Source: DASVTR01 sp033855775 (GTDB taxonomy: Bacteria > Acidobacteriota > Blastocatellia > Pyrinomonadales > Pyrinomonadaceae). Taken from it: a stretch of 49,438 nt of DNA. This document shows, piece by piece, positions 42,464 to 49,438 of the stretch. The notes under the pieces are model-generated. The model saw only the letters and a program-made list of their open reading frames with translations. It made no database searches and was not told the DNA's origin. The position numbers and the translations under genes were made by a program. The DNA lies in the NCBI GenBank assembly GCA_033855775.1, contig JAWVFT010000036.1, forward strand, positions 1-49,438, written 5' to 3'. Positions within the stretch are counted from its first letter, which is position 1; the number at the start of each line of letters is the position of its first letter.

Positions 42464-43900
42464 ATGATGCGCGGCAGACAAGCCGGGAGAAATTTCTTGG
42501 AGGAGACAGCCAACCCGACAGTTCCGAGTCAGACTTTAGCGCCGGGTGACGCGCCGCGGCTGCGCGTCGGCGGAGAGTTTCGCGGCCTACGGGTGCATAG
42601 CCTGCTCGGCGAAGGCTCTATGGGCGCGGCTTATCTGGCGAGCCATCCAATCCTGCAAATGCCGCTCGTCGTCAAAGTCTTCAGGTCAGAGGAAGAGGAA
42701 AACATTTTTCGTGAGGCGCACCTCGCCGCGCGCGTCACCTCGCCCAACGTCGTCAGCGTGCTCGACGCCGGATACGAAGCGGGCGTCGCCTTCATCATCC
42801 AACGCTACATCGACGGCATTGATCTGGCCGAGCTTGTCAATCACCTGCAACATGCTGAATGGCGTCTGCCCGCCAACATGATTTGCCGTATCATGATCGA
42901 CGCGGCCAAAGGTCTGCACGCCATTCATCAAGCGGGCGTCATCCACCGCGACGTGAAGCCCGCGAACCTCTTTCTCTGCGGCAGCGGCATCGCGACCGTC
43001 GGCGATTTCGGCGTCGCCCTTGACCTCTTGCAGGAAGACCACACGCAACTCGGAGCCGGGACGCCGCGCTTCATGGCGCCCGAACAATGGGAACGAAAAA
43101 AGCTCGGACGCTATACGGACATCTACGCGCTCGGCGCGACCGCGCACCTGCTCGCCACTAAAGAATATCCCTTCGAGGACGAGCGGCTTGACGAACTGCG
43201 CGAGGCTCACGTTCGTCGCTCGTATCAGCCGCCCATCGCCGACGGGCCAAGTGAAGCCTATCTCTTTTCCGTCATCGAGCGGGCTTTGCGAAAGCGTCCC
43301 GAAGAGCGCTTCTCGAACGCGGGCGAACTGGCGCGCGTCCTGAAGGTCGTGGCCGAGCCGCTGCCGCAGATTGTTTGCACGGGCGCGGACGAAGCGCGCA
43401 TCGGCAGGCTGCGCCTTGAATTGCTTGCCGGCGATTTGGCGGAGCAAGCGGGCGACGTTATCGTCAACGCGGCTAACCAGCAGTTAACGATGCGGCTCGG
43501 CGTCGCCAGCGCGCTTCGTCGCGCGGGCGGGCAAGAACTCGAAGACGAAGCCGTCTCGCGCGCTCCGGTGGCGATGGGCGATGTCGTCTGGACTGGCGCC
43601 GGACGATTGCGCGCTCGCTTTGTGGCGCATGCTGTGGCGGCGGTCGAAGGCGCCGTCTGTTTGCAGCGCGCCTGCCTGCGCGTGCTCTTGCAGGCGGAAG
43701 TCCGCAGGGCGCAGTCCGTGCTTTTTCCAGCGCTCGGAACAGGCGTCGGCGATGTGCCGATGGACCTGGCGGCCAAGCTCATCCTCGAAGCGACGCGCAC
43801 GTTCGCGGCCCTCCAACCCGCGCACGTCTCCCAAGTCCGCATCGTCCTCTACGACGAGCGCAGCCGCGCGCGCTGGCGCACCGTCATGCATTCGATGTGA
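42464..43900 (+). CDS. Ser/Thr protein kinase fused to a macrodomain
   Basis: A 478-aa soluble protein. Residues about 43-300 form a Hanks-type kinase with P-loop GEGSMG (49-54), Lys71 in LVVKVF, catalytic loop HRDVKPANL (Asp163), DFG at 181-183 and APE at 205-207, so it should be active. Residues about 315-478 form a macrodomain, an ADP-ribose-binding fold: LLAGDLAEQAGDVIVNAAN, the GVASALRRAGG loop and the phosphate loop PALGTGVGDVP. There is no membrane helix or PASTA region. A link between phosphorylation and ADP-ribose or NAD metabolism is inferred. Confidence 0.92.
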   Translation: MMRGRQAGRNFLEETANPTVPSQTLAPGDAPRLRVGGEFRGLRVHSLLGEGSMGAAYLASHPILQMPLVVKVFRSEEEENIFREAHLAARVTSPNVVSVLDAGYEAGVAFIIQRYIDGIDLAELVNHLQHAEWRLPANMICRIMIDAAKGLHAIHQAGVIHRDVKPANLFLCGSGIATVGDFGVALDLLQEDHTQLGAGTPRFMAPEQWERKKLGRYTDIYALGATAHLLATKEYPFEDERLDELREAHVRRSYQPPIADGPSEAYLFSVIERALRKRPEERFSNAGELARVLKVVAEPLPQIVCTGADEARIGRLRLELLAGDLAEQAGDVIVNAANQQLTMRLGVASALRRAGGQELEDEAVSRAPVAMGDVVWTGAGRLRARFVAHAVAAVEGAVCLQRACLRVLLQAEVRRAQSVLFPALGTGVGDVPMDLAAKLILEATRTFAALQPAHVSQVRIVLYDERSRARWRTVMHSM

Positions 43901-43918
43901 ACGCGGGGACACGAATCT

Positions 43919-44590
43919 TTGCCCACAGCAAAGCCACAACAGCGCGCGACCTACGACCGCGTGGCGGCGCATTACGACCGCGCCATCGGCCCGCTCGAAC
44001 GTCGCTTCCTCTCACGCTTGCGCGCAGAGACGCTGGCCGCATTGCCCTCAAGCAGCCGCATCCTTGAGATTGGCGCAGGCACGGGCTTGAACTTTCCTTA
44101 CTATCCACAAGCGACCGTCGGCGTCGCCACGGAGTTGAGCCGCGAGATGCTGCGTCAGGCGCAAGCCAAAAGCCGACCGGCAAACGTTCATCTGGCGCAG
44201 AACCGCGCGGAGCAGCTTCCCTTTGCAGACTCTTCCTTTGACGCGGCCTGCGCCACCTTGCTCTTCTGCTCGGTCGCCTCGCCCGCTGCGGTCTTCGCGG
44301 AGTTGCGCCGCGTCGTCAAGCCCGGCGGCACAATCGCGCTGCTCGAACACGTTCGCCCGCAAGGCTTGTTGGGCTGGCTGTTCGATTTGCTCAACCTGCT
44401 GACCGTGCCGCTCTTCGACGACCACTTCAATCGCCGCACAGCCGACACGGCGCGTCGCGCCGGACTCAACATCATAAGCGTCGAGCCGCGCGCCTTCGGC
44501 ATCATCAATATCATTCGCTGCGAGAATGTAGAGAGCAAGCAAGCGACGAGCGACCATCAACAGAGCGAGACGAAGGGCGGGTTTCGTTGA
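43919..44590 (+). CDS. Class I SAM-dependent methyltransferase
   Basis: A 223-aa methyltransferase of the UbiE/phospholipid type. SAM motif I is ILEIGAGTGLNFPYY, motif II LPFADSSFDAACATLLFCS, and VKPGGTIALLEHVRP follows. TTG start at 43919, 18 bp after the kinase-macro gene; no ATG alternative is near. The last 20 residues (from about ENVESKQATS) are encoded by a repeat-like stretch and are probably not conserved. Substrate not visible. Confidence 0.9.
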   Translation: MPTAKPQQRATYDRVAAHYDRAIGPLERRFLSRLRAETLAALPSSSRILEIGAGTGLNFPYYPQATVGVATELSREMLRQAQAKSRPANVHLAQNRAEQLPFADSSFDAACATLLFCSVASPAAVFAELRRVVKPGGTIALLEHVRPQGLLGWLFDLLNLLTVPLFDDHFNRRTADTARRAGLNIISVEPRAFGIINIIRCENVESKQATSDHQQSETKGGFR

Positions 44591-44788
44591 CGAGTCGCCT
44601 TGATGACTGCTGACGGGCGAGTCATCTTGAGGCTGATTGAGGCCGACGAATGACAGGCGAGCCGTCGTCCGTCATCTTGACGAACAATCCTGGAGCGACA
44701 ATGGTTTTTGGTCTGCCGTGCGACTTGTTATATTAGCGTTCGAGTTCGCGCTAATTTTGTTAAGTGATGAAAGCCGTGTGTTGTTGTG

Positions 44789-45625
44789 ATGAGCGAGCGA
44801 ATCGAGGTTGGCTGTCAGGGCTGGAATTATGAAGACTGGGTGACAGGCCCGGCGGGCGGCGAGAGCATCTTTTACCCGCGCGGCACGCGCTCCGCCGGGA
44901 TGCTTGAGATTTACGCGCGCGTCTTCTCGACGGTCGAAGTTGATTCGACCTTTTATGCCGTGCCGTCTGCGAAGACGGTTGACGGATGGGCCAGGCGGAC
45001 GCCGCCGCATTTCACCTTCGCCTTGAAACTCCCGCAGGAGATAACGCACGAGCACGCACTGCGCTTATCTTGCAGGGAAAGGCTCGCGGAGTTTTGCGAC
45101 CACGCGAGCCTGCTCGGAGACAAGCTGGCGGCTGTGCTCATACAGTTGCCGCCGCAGTTTGAGATGTCGCCGGAGAACGCGCGTGCGCTGCGCGAGTTCC
45201 TGCCGCTCTTGCCGTCCGAGATGCGCTTCAGCATAGAGTTTCGCAGCCCGGAATGGTTGGACGAAAGCATGGCTGAGCTTTTAGGGAAACACAATGTCGC
45301 GCCCGCGCTCGTCGAAGGACAGTGGCTCGCCCCAGAGCGCGTCCGGCGGATGGCGGAAATCATGGCGGCAGACTTCGCCTACGTGCGCTGGATGGGCGAG
45401 CGCGACCTGACACGCTTCGACATCGCGCAGCGACCGCAGGACGAGAACCTTGAAGCGTGGAGCCAACTTCTCGCCAAACTCTCCGAGCGCGTCCCGAAAG
45501 TTTTCGCTTACTTCAGCAACTTCTATGAAGGCCACGCGCCGCTGAGCGCCGCCAGGTTGAAACGATTGCTCGGCCAGCCGACGCTTGAGCCGGAAGACCT
45601 CGAAGACCAGCCCTCGCTTTTTTAA
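44789..45625 (+). CDS. DUF72-family protein
   Basis: A 278-aa protein of the DUF72 (YecE-like) TIM-barrel family: EVGCQGWNYEDWVTGPAGG, ARVFSTVEVDSTFYAVPSAK, FTFALKLPQEITHEH, LIQLPPQF and the closing KVFAYFSNFYEGHAPLSA. Residues Trp/Tyr at the barrel end suggest a ligand pocket, but no biochemical role is settled. ATG 44789 is used; a GTG one codon before is possible. Confidence 0.93.
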   Translation: MSERIEVGCQGWNYEDWVTGPAGGESIFYPRGTRSAGMLEIYARVFSTVEVDSTFYAVPSAKTVDGWARRTPPHFTFALKLPQEITHEHALRLSCRERLAEFCDHASLLGDKLAAVLIQLPPQFEMSPENARALREFLPLLPSEMRFSIEFRSPEWLDESMAELLGKHNVAPALVEGQWLAPERVRRMAEIMAADFAYVRWMGERDLTRFDIAQRPQDENLEAWSQLLAKLSERVPKVFAYFSNFYEGHAPLSAARLKRLLGQPTLEPEDLEDQPSLF

Positions 45626-45720
45626 GTCGCGCTCAGAGCCACGCGCGTGCGCGAGCAGCGCGGCTTTGAGCTTCGTCAAAGAATGCGGAATTTATCTTCA
45701 AAGAAATTGAGGAACAAACC

Positions 45721-46362
45721 TTGAGCCTGACGATTTATTTCCTGCGCCACGGGCAGACCGCTTGCAGCCGCGACAACGTTTTCTGCGGCGCGGGCCTCGA
45801 CCCAGAACTGACGCCCGAAGGTTTCGAGATGGCGCAGGCTTTCGCCGCCGCTTACGTCGCGGCTTCATGGAACGGCGTCTATGCCAGCCCCTTGCGACGC
45901 ACGATTACGACCGCTCAACCGCTCTGCGAAGCGTTGGGATTGACGATGAACGTCAGAGACGAGTTGAAGGAGATTGGCTACGGCGAGTGGGAAGGACGGA
46001 CGACGGAGAGCGTCAATCGTGACTGGCATGACGACTACTTGCGCTGGATGGCCGACCCCGCATGGTTTGCGCCGACCGGCGGCGAGCGCGCAGACCTAAT
46101 CGCTCATCGGGGCTTGCGCGTCATCGGCGAGATAATGCGCGGCCACGCGGACGGCAACGTTCTGGTCGTTTCGCACAAAGCGACGATTCGGATTATCCTG
46201 TGCATCCTGCTCGGCATTGATGTCGGGCGTTTTCGCCAGCGCTTGGCGTGCCCGGTCGCTTCGCTCAGCGTCGTTGAATTTAAAGAGCAGGGGCCGCTCC
46301 TGCGCTCGCTCGCCGATTGCTCGTATCTGAGCGAGCAGTTGAGAAATCTGCCGGGAACTTAA
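45721..46362 (+). CDS. Histidine phosphatase family protein
   Basis: A 213-aa branch-1 histidine phosphatase. The catalytic loop is FLRHGQTACSRDNVF with the phospho-accepting His9. Paired residues lie in ASPLRRTITTAQPL and GYGEWEGRTTE (acid Glu), and the second His is in VVSHKATIRIIL. TTG start at 45721, seven bases after GAGGA. Substrates in the family range from phosphoglycerate to alpha-ribazole phosphate; nothing here decides. Confidence 0.92.
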   Translation: MSLTIYFLRHGQTACSRDNVFCGAGLDPELTPEGFEMAQAFAAAYVAASWNGVYASPLRRTITTAQPLCEALGLTMNVRDELKEIGYGEWEGRTTESVNRDWHDDYLRWMADPAWFAPTGGERADLIAHRGLRVIGEIMRGHADGNVLVVSHKATIRIILCILLGIDVGRFRQRLACPVASLSVVEFKEQGPLLRSLADCSYLSEQLRNLPGT

Positions 46363-46503
46363 GCGGGCGTCGTCAATCAAGTGTTTACTAACTTTTCGTA
46401 ATAAGCTATTTTGCTTCGTCCCGAAAGGGCGAACGATGAATCGCGCTGGTCCGCGTCAAGCGCAGCGTCGACCGATTTCCCATTGACATCAGGAGAATAC
46501 CGA

Positions 46504-47091
46504 ATGAACTATCCGTTGCAACTCTCTTTCAAGCTGATGGCTATCGCGCAGCAACTCTCTTTGCGCGACACAAGCGGCCAATTGATTTTTTATGTGAAGC
46601 AGAAAGCCTTCAAGCTGAAGGAGGCCGTCACGGTCTTTGCCGACGCCGAACAGCAACAACCGCTCTTCTATATCAACGCCAACAAGATTCTGGATTTTTC
46701 CGCCAACTACCAGTTCACAGACCGCAACGGCGCGCTCCTCGGCTCCGTCCGTCGTCAGGGCATGCGCTCAATCTGGCGTGCCAGCTACGACATCTACGAC
46801 GAGCGCAACAATCATGTGATGTCCGTCAAGGAAGAGAAGCCCTGGTCGAAAGTCTTCGATGCGCTGCTCGGCGAAGTCCCGCTCGTCGGGATGTTCACGG
46901 GCTTCTTCTTTCACCCGTCCTATCTCGTCTCCGCCACCAACGGGCAACCCATCATGCGCCTGCAAAAACAGCGCGCCTTCTTCGAGGGCAAGTTCACTAT
47001 CGAACAACTGGCGCAGCTTCCGCCCGTTGACGAGACGCGGACGCTGCTCGCTCTGATTATGATGGTGCTGCTCGAACGCGCGCGTGGCTAA
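46504..47091 (+). CDS. LURP-one/DUF567-like (tubby-like beta-barrel) protein
   Basis: A 195-aa protein of the LURP-one-related/scramblase-like fold: LSLRDTSGQLIFYVKQKAFK, YQFTDRNGALLGSVRRQGMR, SYDIYDERNNHVMSVKEEKP and a C-terminal hydrophobic strand (LLALIMMVLLER). AGGAG lies seven bases before ATG 46504, which fixes the start. Bacterial function unknown. Confidence 0.85.
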   Translation: MNYPLQLSFKLMAIAQQLSLRDTSGQLIFYVKQKAFKLKEAVTVFADAEQQQPLFYINANKILDFSANYQFTDRNGALLGSVRRQGMRSIWRASYDIYDERNNHVMSVKEEKPWSKVFDALLGEVPLVGMFTGFFFHPSYLVSATNGQPIMRLQKQRAFFEGKFTIEQLAQLPPVDETRTLLALIMMVLLERARG

Positions 47092-47417
47092 AGGCTGTCG
47101 CCCGGTTCTTTGGCGGGAGCGTTGGCGGCGGCGTTGAGCCGCTTCATGATGGCGGCGAATCTTTCGACTTCATCGCGCGTGCGCTCCATCGTCCGGCGGC
47201 TGTCGAGATAAGCGTTCCAGTGTGGCGTTTTGGTGAGGGCTTTGGTCGTGTCTTCGTCGAGGGCTTGAGCCATCAAGGCGATGAGGTCGCTGATGATGCT
47301 CGTGTGCTCCAACAGATTTTGGATTATCGAGTAGGCGAGCCGCGCCTGCTCGAAGTCCAAATCGCGCGGCGCATCATCAGCAACGTCGTCATCATCCATG
47401 CCAGCTTGCTCGCTCAT
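47088..47417 (-). CDS. Small helical protein of unknown function
   Basis: A 109-aa protein from ATG 47417, which overlaps the YgfZ stop by four bases (ATGA). It has an acidic N-terminus (MDDDDVADDAPRDLD) and two long helices (LAYSIIQNLLEHTSIISDLI; TRDEVERFAAIMKRLNAAA). There is no signal or membrane helix. The family is unknown. Its stop overlaps the end of the convergent LURP-one gene by four bases. Confidence 0.7.
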   Translation of the reverse strand: MSEQAGMDDDDVADDAPRDLDFEQARLAYSIIQNLLEHTSIISDLIALMAQALDEDTTKALTKTPHWNAYLDSRRTMERTRDEVERFAAIMKRLNAAANAPAKEPGDSL

Positions 47418-48565
47418 CCGGGTTGCTCCACAGGGCTCGCCGCTCCGGCAAACCAACTGCCGCGCACGAAGGGCAACTCTGTGACGAAGGCCGCGCGCTC
47501 GTTTGTTTCGTCAGAGAGGACGCGCACCTCCGTGCCGGGCGCGAGGTAATCGTACTTGATGTATGCGAGCGCGATTGCTTTGTTCAGGCGCGGCGAAACG
47601 GCGGTCGAGGTCAGGCGGCCAATCTCTTTGCCGTCCAAGGTTCTCACTTTCGCCACGCGGGTAGCTTCCCCTTCGTCTGCGAACGCGAGTCCGGCGAGCC
47701 GCTTCGCCACATGCCCGCGCCAGTGTATGCGCGCGATAATCTCCTGCCCGATGTAGCAGCCTTTCGTGTAGCTGACGGCCTCTCCCTCAAGCCCTGTTTC
47801 CAGCACGACGTTGCTATCGTCCATGTCAACGCCGTAGCGCGGCAGCCCCGCTTCGATGCGCAACGTTTCGAGCGCGGTCTGACCGACGGGGCGCGCGCCC
47901 GCCGCCATCAAAGCTTCAAAGAGCGACGCCGCTTGCTCTGCGCCGACGAACAGGTCGAAGCCGTCCTCGCCCGTGTGAGACGCGCGAATCAGGCTGACGG
48001 GCTGTTCGTTCCAAAGCTCAGACCGGACGCGACCGCGCTCGACCTTTGACGCCTCCGCGCCGAGCGTCGCCGCGATAATCCCGGCGGCCCGCGCTCCCTG
48101 CACGGAGAGCGCGGATAGCTCCTCTGTCATCTCCGCGACGCGAAAATCTCCGGCCAGAGTAAAGCGTTCGAGCGTCTTGAAGACGCGCGTGGCCGTCGCC
48201 GCTTCCGTCTCGAACAGGAAGCCGTCGGCGCGATGCATGACGCGCGCGGCGGCCAGCAGACGCCCCTGCGCGTTGGGGAAAGCGACCGTCATCCAACTGC
48301 CTTCGGCCAGAGCCTTGACATCGTTGGTGACGAGGCCGTTTAAGAACTGCACGGCCTCCGCGCCGCCGACGTTGATGCGCCCGCGCGCAGACAAGTCAAG
48401 CAGCCCCGCGCCGTCTTCGCGCACGCTTCGATACTCCGCCGCCGCGTCGCCGTAAGACGCGGGCAGCAGCCAGTTGTTGCGCTCAAACATCGTCGCGCCG
48501 AGCCGCCTGTGTAGCTCATCGAGCGGCGAGCGACGCGCCGCGATTTGTTCTACTGCTTCACTCAT
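47414..48565 (-). CDS. ygfZ: YgfZ/GcvT-fold folate-binding protein
   Basis: A 383-aa protein of the YgfZ family, which supports iron-sulfur cluster enzymes such as MiaB with folate. The diagnostic motif KGCYIGQEIIARIHWRGHV is intact, with Cys in the K-G-C-Y box. GDAAAEYRSVREDGAGLLDL and FLNGLVTNDVKALAEGSWM show the GcvT fold. ATG 48565 is used. It lies 17 bp after the peroxiredoxin gene. Confidence 0.93.
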   Translation of the reverse strand: MSEAVEQIAARRSPLDELHRRLGATMFERNNWLLPASYGDAAAEYRSVREDGAGLLDLSARGRINVGGAEAVQFLNGLVTNDVKALAEGSWMTVAFPNAQGRLLAAARVMHRADGFLFETEAATATRVFKTLERFTLAGDFRVAEMTEELSALSVQGARAAGIIAATLGAEASKVERGRVRSELWNEQPVSLIRASHTGEDGFDLFVGAEQAASLFEALMAAGARPVGQTALETLRIEAGLPRYGVDMDDSNVVLETGLEGEAVSYTKGCYIGQEIIARIHWRGHVAKRLAGLAFADEGEATRVAKVRTLDGKEIGRLTSTAVSPRLNKAIALAYIKYDYLAPGTEVRVLSDETNERAAFVTELPFVRGSWFAGAASPVEQPG

Positions 48566-48582
48566 CACTACTACTGCCGCCG

Positions 48583-49245
48583 CTACTTGAGCTTTTCCAA
48601 TTCCGCGCGGAGGCTGGCGTAGTCCTTCGCGTCTCCGGCTTTGAAATCCAGATTGCTGTAGCGCACGACGCCTTCTTTGTCTATGAGAAAGATGGTGCGC
48701 TTGTTGAAGCCGACATCCTCCATGTAGCTGCCGTAGAGGCGCGCGACCTTGTGGTCGTGGTCGGAGAGCAAGGGGAATTGCAGCTTATGAAACTTGGCCC
48801 ACTCGTGATGCGAGAAAACGTAGTCGCCGCTGATGCCGAGCACCTGCGCGTTGAGCTTCGACAGTTCCGCAAACGTGTCGCGCAGCGTGCAGACTTCCTT
48901 CGTGCAGCCGCCAGACCAGTCAGCCGGATAGAAAGCGAGGATGACGTTCTTGCCGCGCTGCGCCGCGAGCGAGAGACGTTCTTCGGGCTTGAAGAAGATT
49001 TTTTCCTGCGTCGCGTACGGCAGGCTGAAGTCCGGCGCGGCCTGCCCGACTTTCGGAGCCGCGCTGGCATCCGCGCTCGCCGCCTTTTCGTTACCGTTCG
49101 TCCCGGCGATAGCCTTTTGCTGCGCCGTCGTGCGGCTCAACGAACCGCTCAAGCCAATCCATGCCGCGATGAGACAAACGCCAAGCCCGCCCGCGAGCAC
49201 AAACGTGCGCGTTGTCTGCCCCTTGCTATTTAAAAATCCAAACAT
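48583..49245 (-). CDS. Membrane-anchored peroxiredoxin (AhpC/TSA, BCP-like)
   Basis: A 220-aa peroxiredoxin with an N-terminal helix (TFVLAGGLGVCLIAAWIGLS) that anchors it outside the cytoplasmic membrane, then an Ala/Ser linker. The active site is FYPADWSGGCTKEVCTLRD: the first Cys aligns with the peroxidatic Cys of BCP proteins, and the second, five residues on, with their resolving Cys. Ser replaces the usual Thr, and Gly the usual Pro, before the Cys. Start 49245 (MFGFLNSKG) follows AGGTGAAG. Confidence 0.92.
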   Translation of the reverse strand: MFGFLNSKGQTTRTFVLAGGLGVCLIAAWIGLSGSLSRTTAQQKAIAGTNGNEKAASADASAAPKVGQAAPDFSLPYATQEKIFFKPEERLSLAAQRGKNVILAFYPADWSGGCTKEVCTLRDTFAELSKLNAQVLGISGDYVFSHHEWAKFHKLQFPLLSDHDHKVARLYGSYMEDVGFNKRTIFLIDKEGVVRYSNLDFKAGDAKDYASLRAELEKLK

Positions 49246-49249
49246 CTCT

Positions 49250-49438
49250 TCACCTCTCTTGCGCCGCAGGGCGACGCTTTTCTCCAACCACGCCGGCGCG
49301 TCTTAAAGCGCGCGCTATGCTCCGGTAGTCCTGCAACTGCGCCGCCTCACGACGATGCGAGGCGAGCACCTGCGGACTCGGATGATAAACCGGAACGAGC
49401 CAGCGCCCGTTCCATTGATAGATTTGTCCGGCTGCTGC
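49250..49438 (-). CDS. Uracil-DNA glycosylase, C-terminal fragment (cut by window edge)
   Basis: A frame entering from the window edge runs 62 codons to TGA at 49250-49252, five bases before the peroxiredoxin start. It reads GQIYQWNGRWLVPVYHPSPQ, then VLASHRREAAQLQDYRSIAR. The HPSP segment and the following His/Arg resemble the second motif of family 4/5 uracil-DNA glycosylases, which remove uracil from DNA. Too short for a final family call. Confidence 0.7.
   Translation of the reverse strand, partial: AAAGQIYQWNGRWLVPVYHPSPQVLASHRREAAQLQDYRSIARALRRAGVVGEKRRPAAQER

Overview
The window reads like chromosomal DNA of a high-GC member of the Acidobacteriota, probably the Blastocatellia/Pyrinomonadales side. 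This is inferred from two secreted VWFA-type proteins of the kind abundant in that phylum, the divergent signal-peptide-bearing membrane pyrophosphatase, many small secreted beta-rich proteins, and degenerate heptamer/octamer repeats between genes. There is no rRNA or other firm taxonomic marker. Gene density is high, and no IS element, phage, tRNA or CRISPR array was seen.

Layout. 1-10.2 kb: xseA, two VWFA-like proteins and an S41-type protease, a glycine-zipper protein, a flavin reductase-like protein, a TonB-C domain protein and a DUF2807 lipoprotein. 10.3-15.7 kb: a DUF445 protein and a sulfate-type ABC importer (ATPase, one permease, lipoprotein binding protein). 15.9-26.0 kb: a seven-gene minus-strand operon built around a DMSO-reductase-family molybdoenzyme. 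It holds a tandem-duplicated geranylgeranyl-reductase-like flavoprotein, a PsrB-PsrC (4x[4Fe-4S] plus NrfD) fusion, a small exported protein, a DinB-fold protein, the catalytic subunit, a membrane-anchored TIR protein and a TorD-type chaperone. 26.3-27.4 kb: divergent from it, two tandem exported rhodanese-like genes, each interrupted by an in-frame TGA at the catalytic-cysteine codon. 27.6-34.5 kb: tandem USP protein, unknown proteins, a polar amino-acid ABC system with a binding-protein/permease fusion, and a saccharopine-dehydrogenase-family enzyme. 34.8-41.9 kb: an ABA4-like protein and membrane partner, cstA, a probable free-standing small RNA, hppA and bioY. 42-49.4 kb: YjbQ, a Ser/Thr kinase-macrodomain fusion, a methyltransferase, DUF72, a histidine phosphatase, a LURP-one-like protein, a small unknown protein, YgfZ, a membrane-anchored peroxiredoxin and the 3' end of a uracil-DNA glycosylase gene.

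The strongest discovery is the rhodanese pair. Each ORF stops at TGA exactly where the active-site loop should begin, and the same frame continues through a complete rhodanese C-terminus to TAA. At the same distance after each TGA lies the same 7-bp GC stem with a 5-nt loop carrying G-U, as expected of a bacterial SECIS. I read both as selenocysteine-containing, exported sulfurtransferases. They lie beside a polysulfide-reductase-like molybdoenzyme operon and a sulfate importer, which suggests a sulfur (or selenium) redox neighbourhood. That link is inference.

A second layer of structure is a family of 7-8 bp degenerate repeats (GTGACGAG-like and GACGCGGN-like). They occur as inverted pairs that can form long hairpins between genes and sometimes extend into the ends of coding regions, most clearly between glnQ and the binding-protein/permease fusion.
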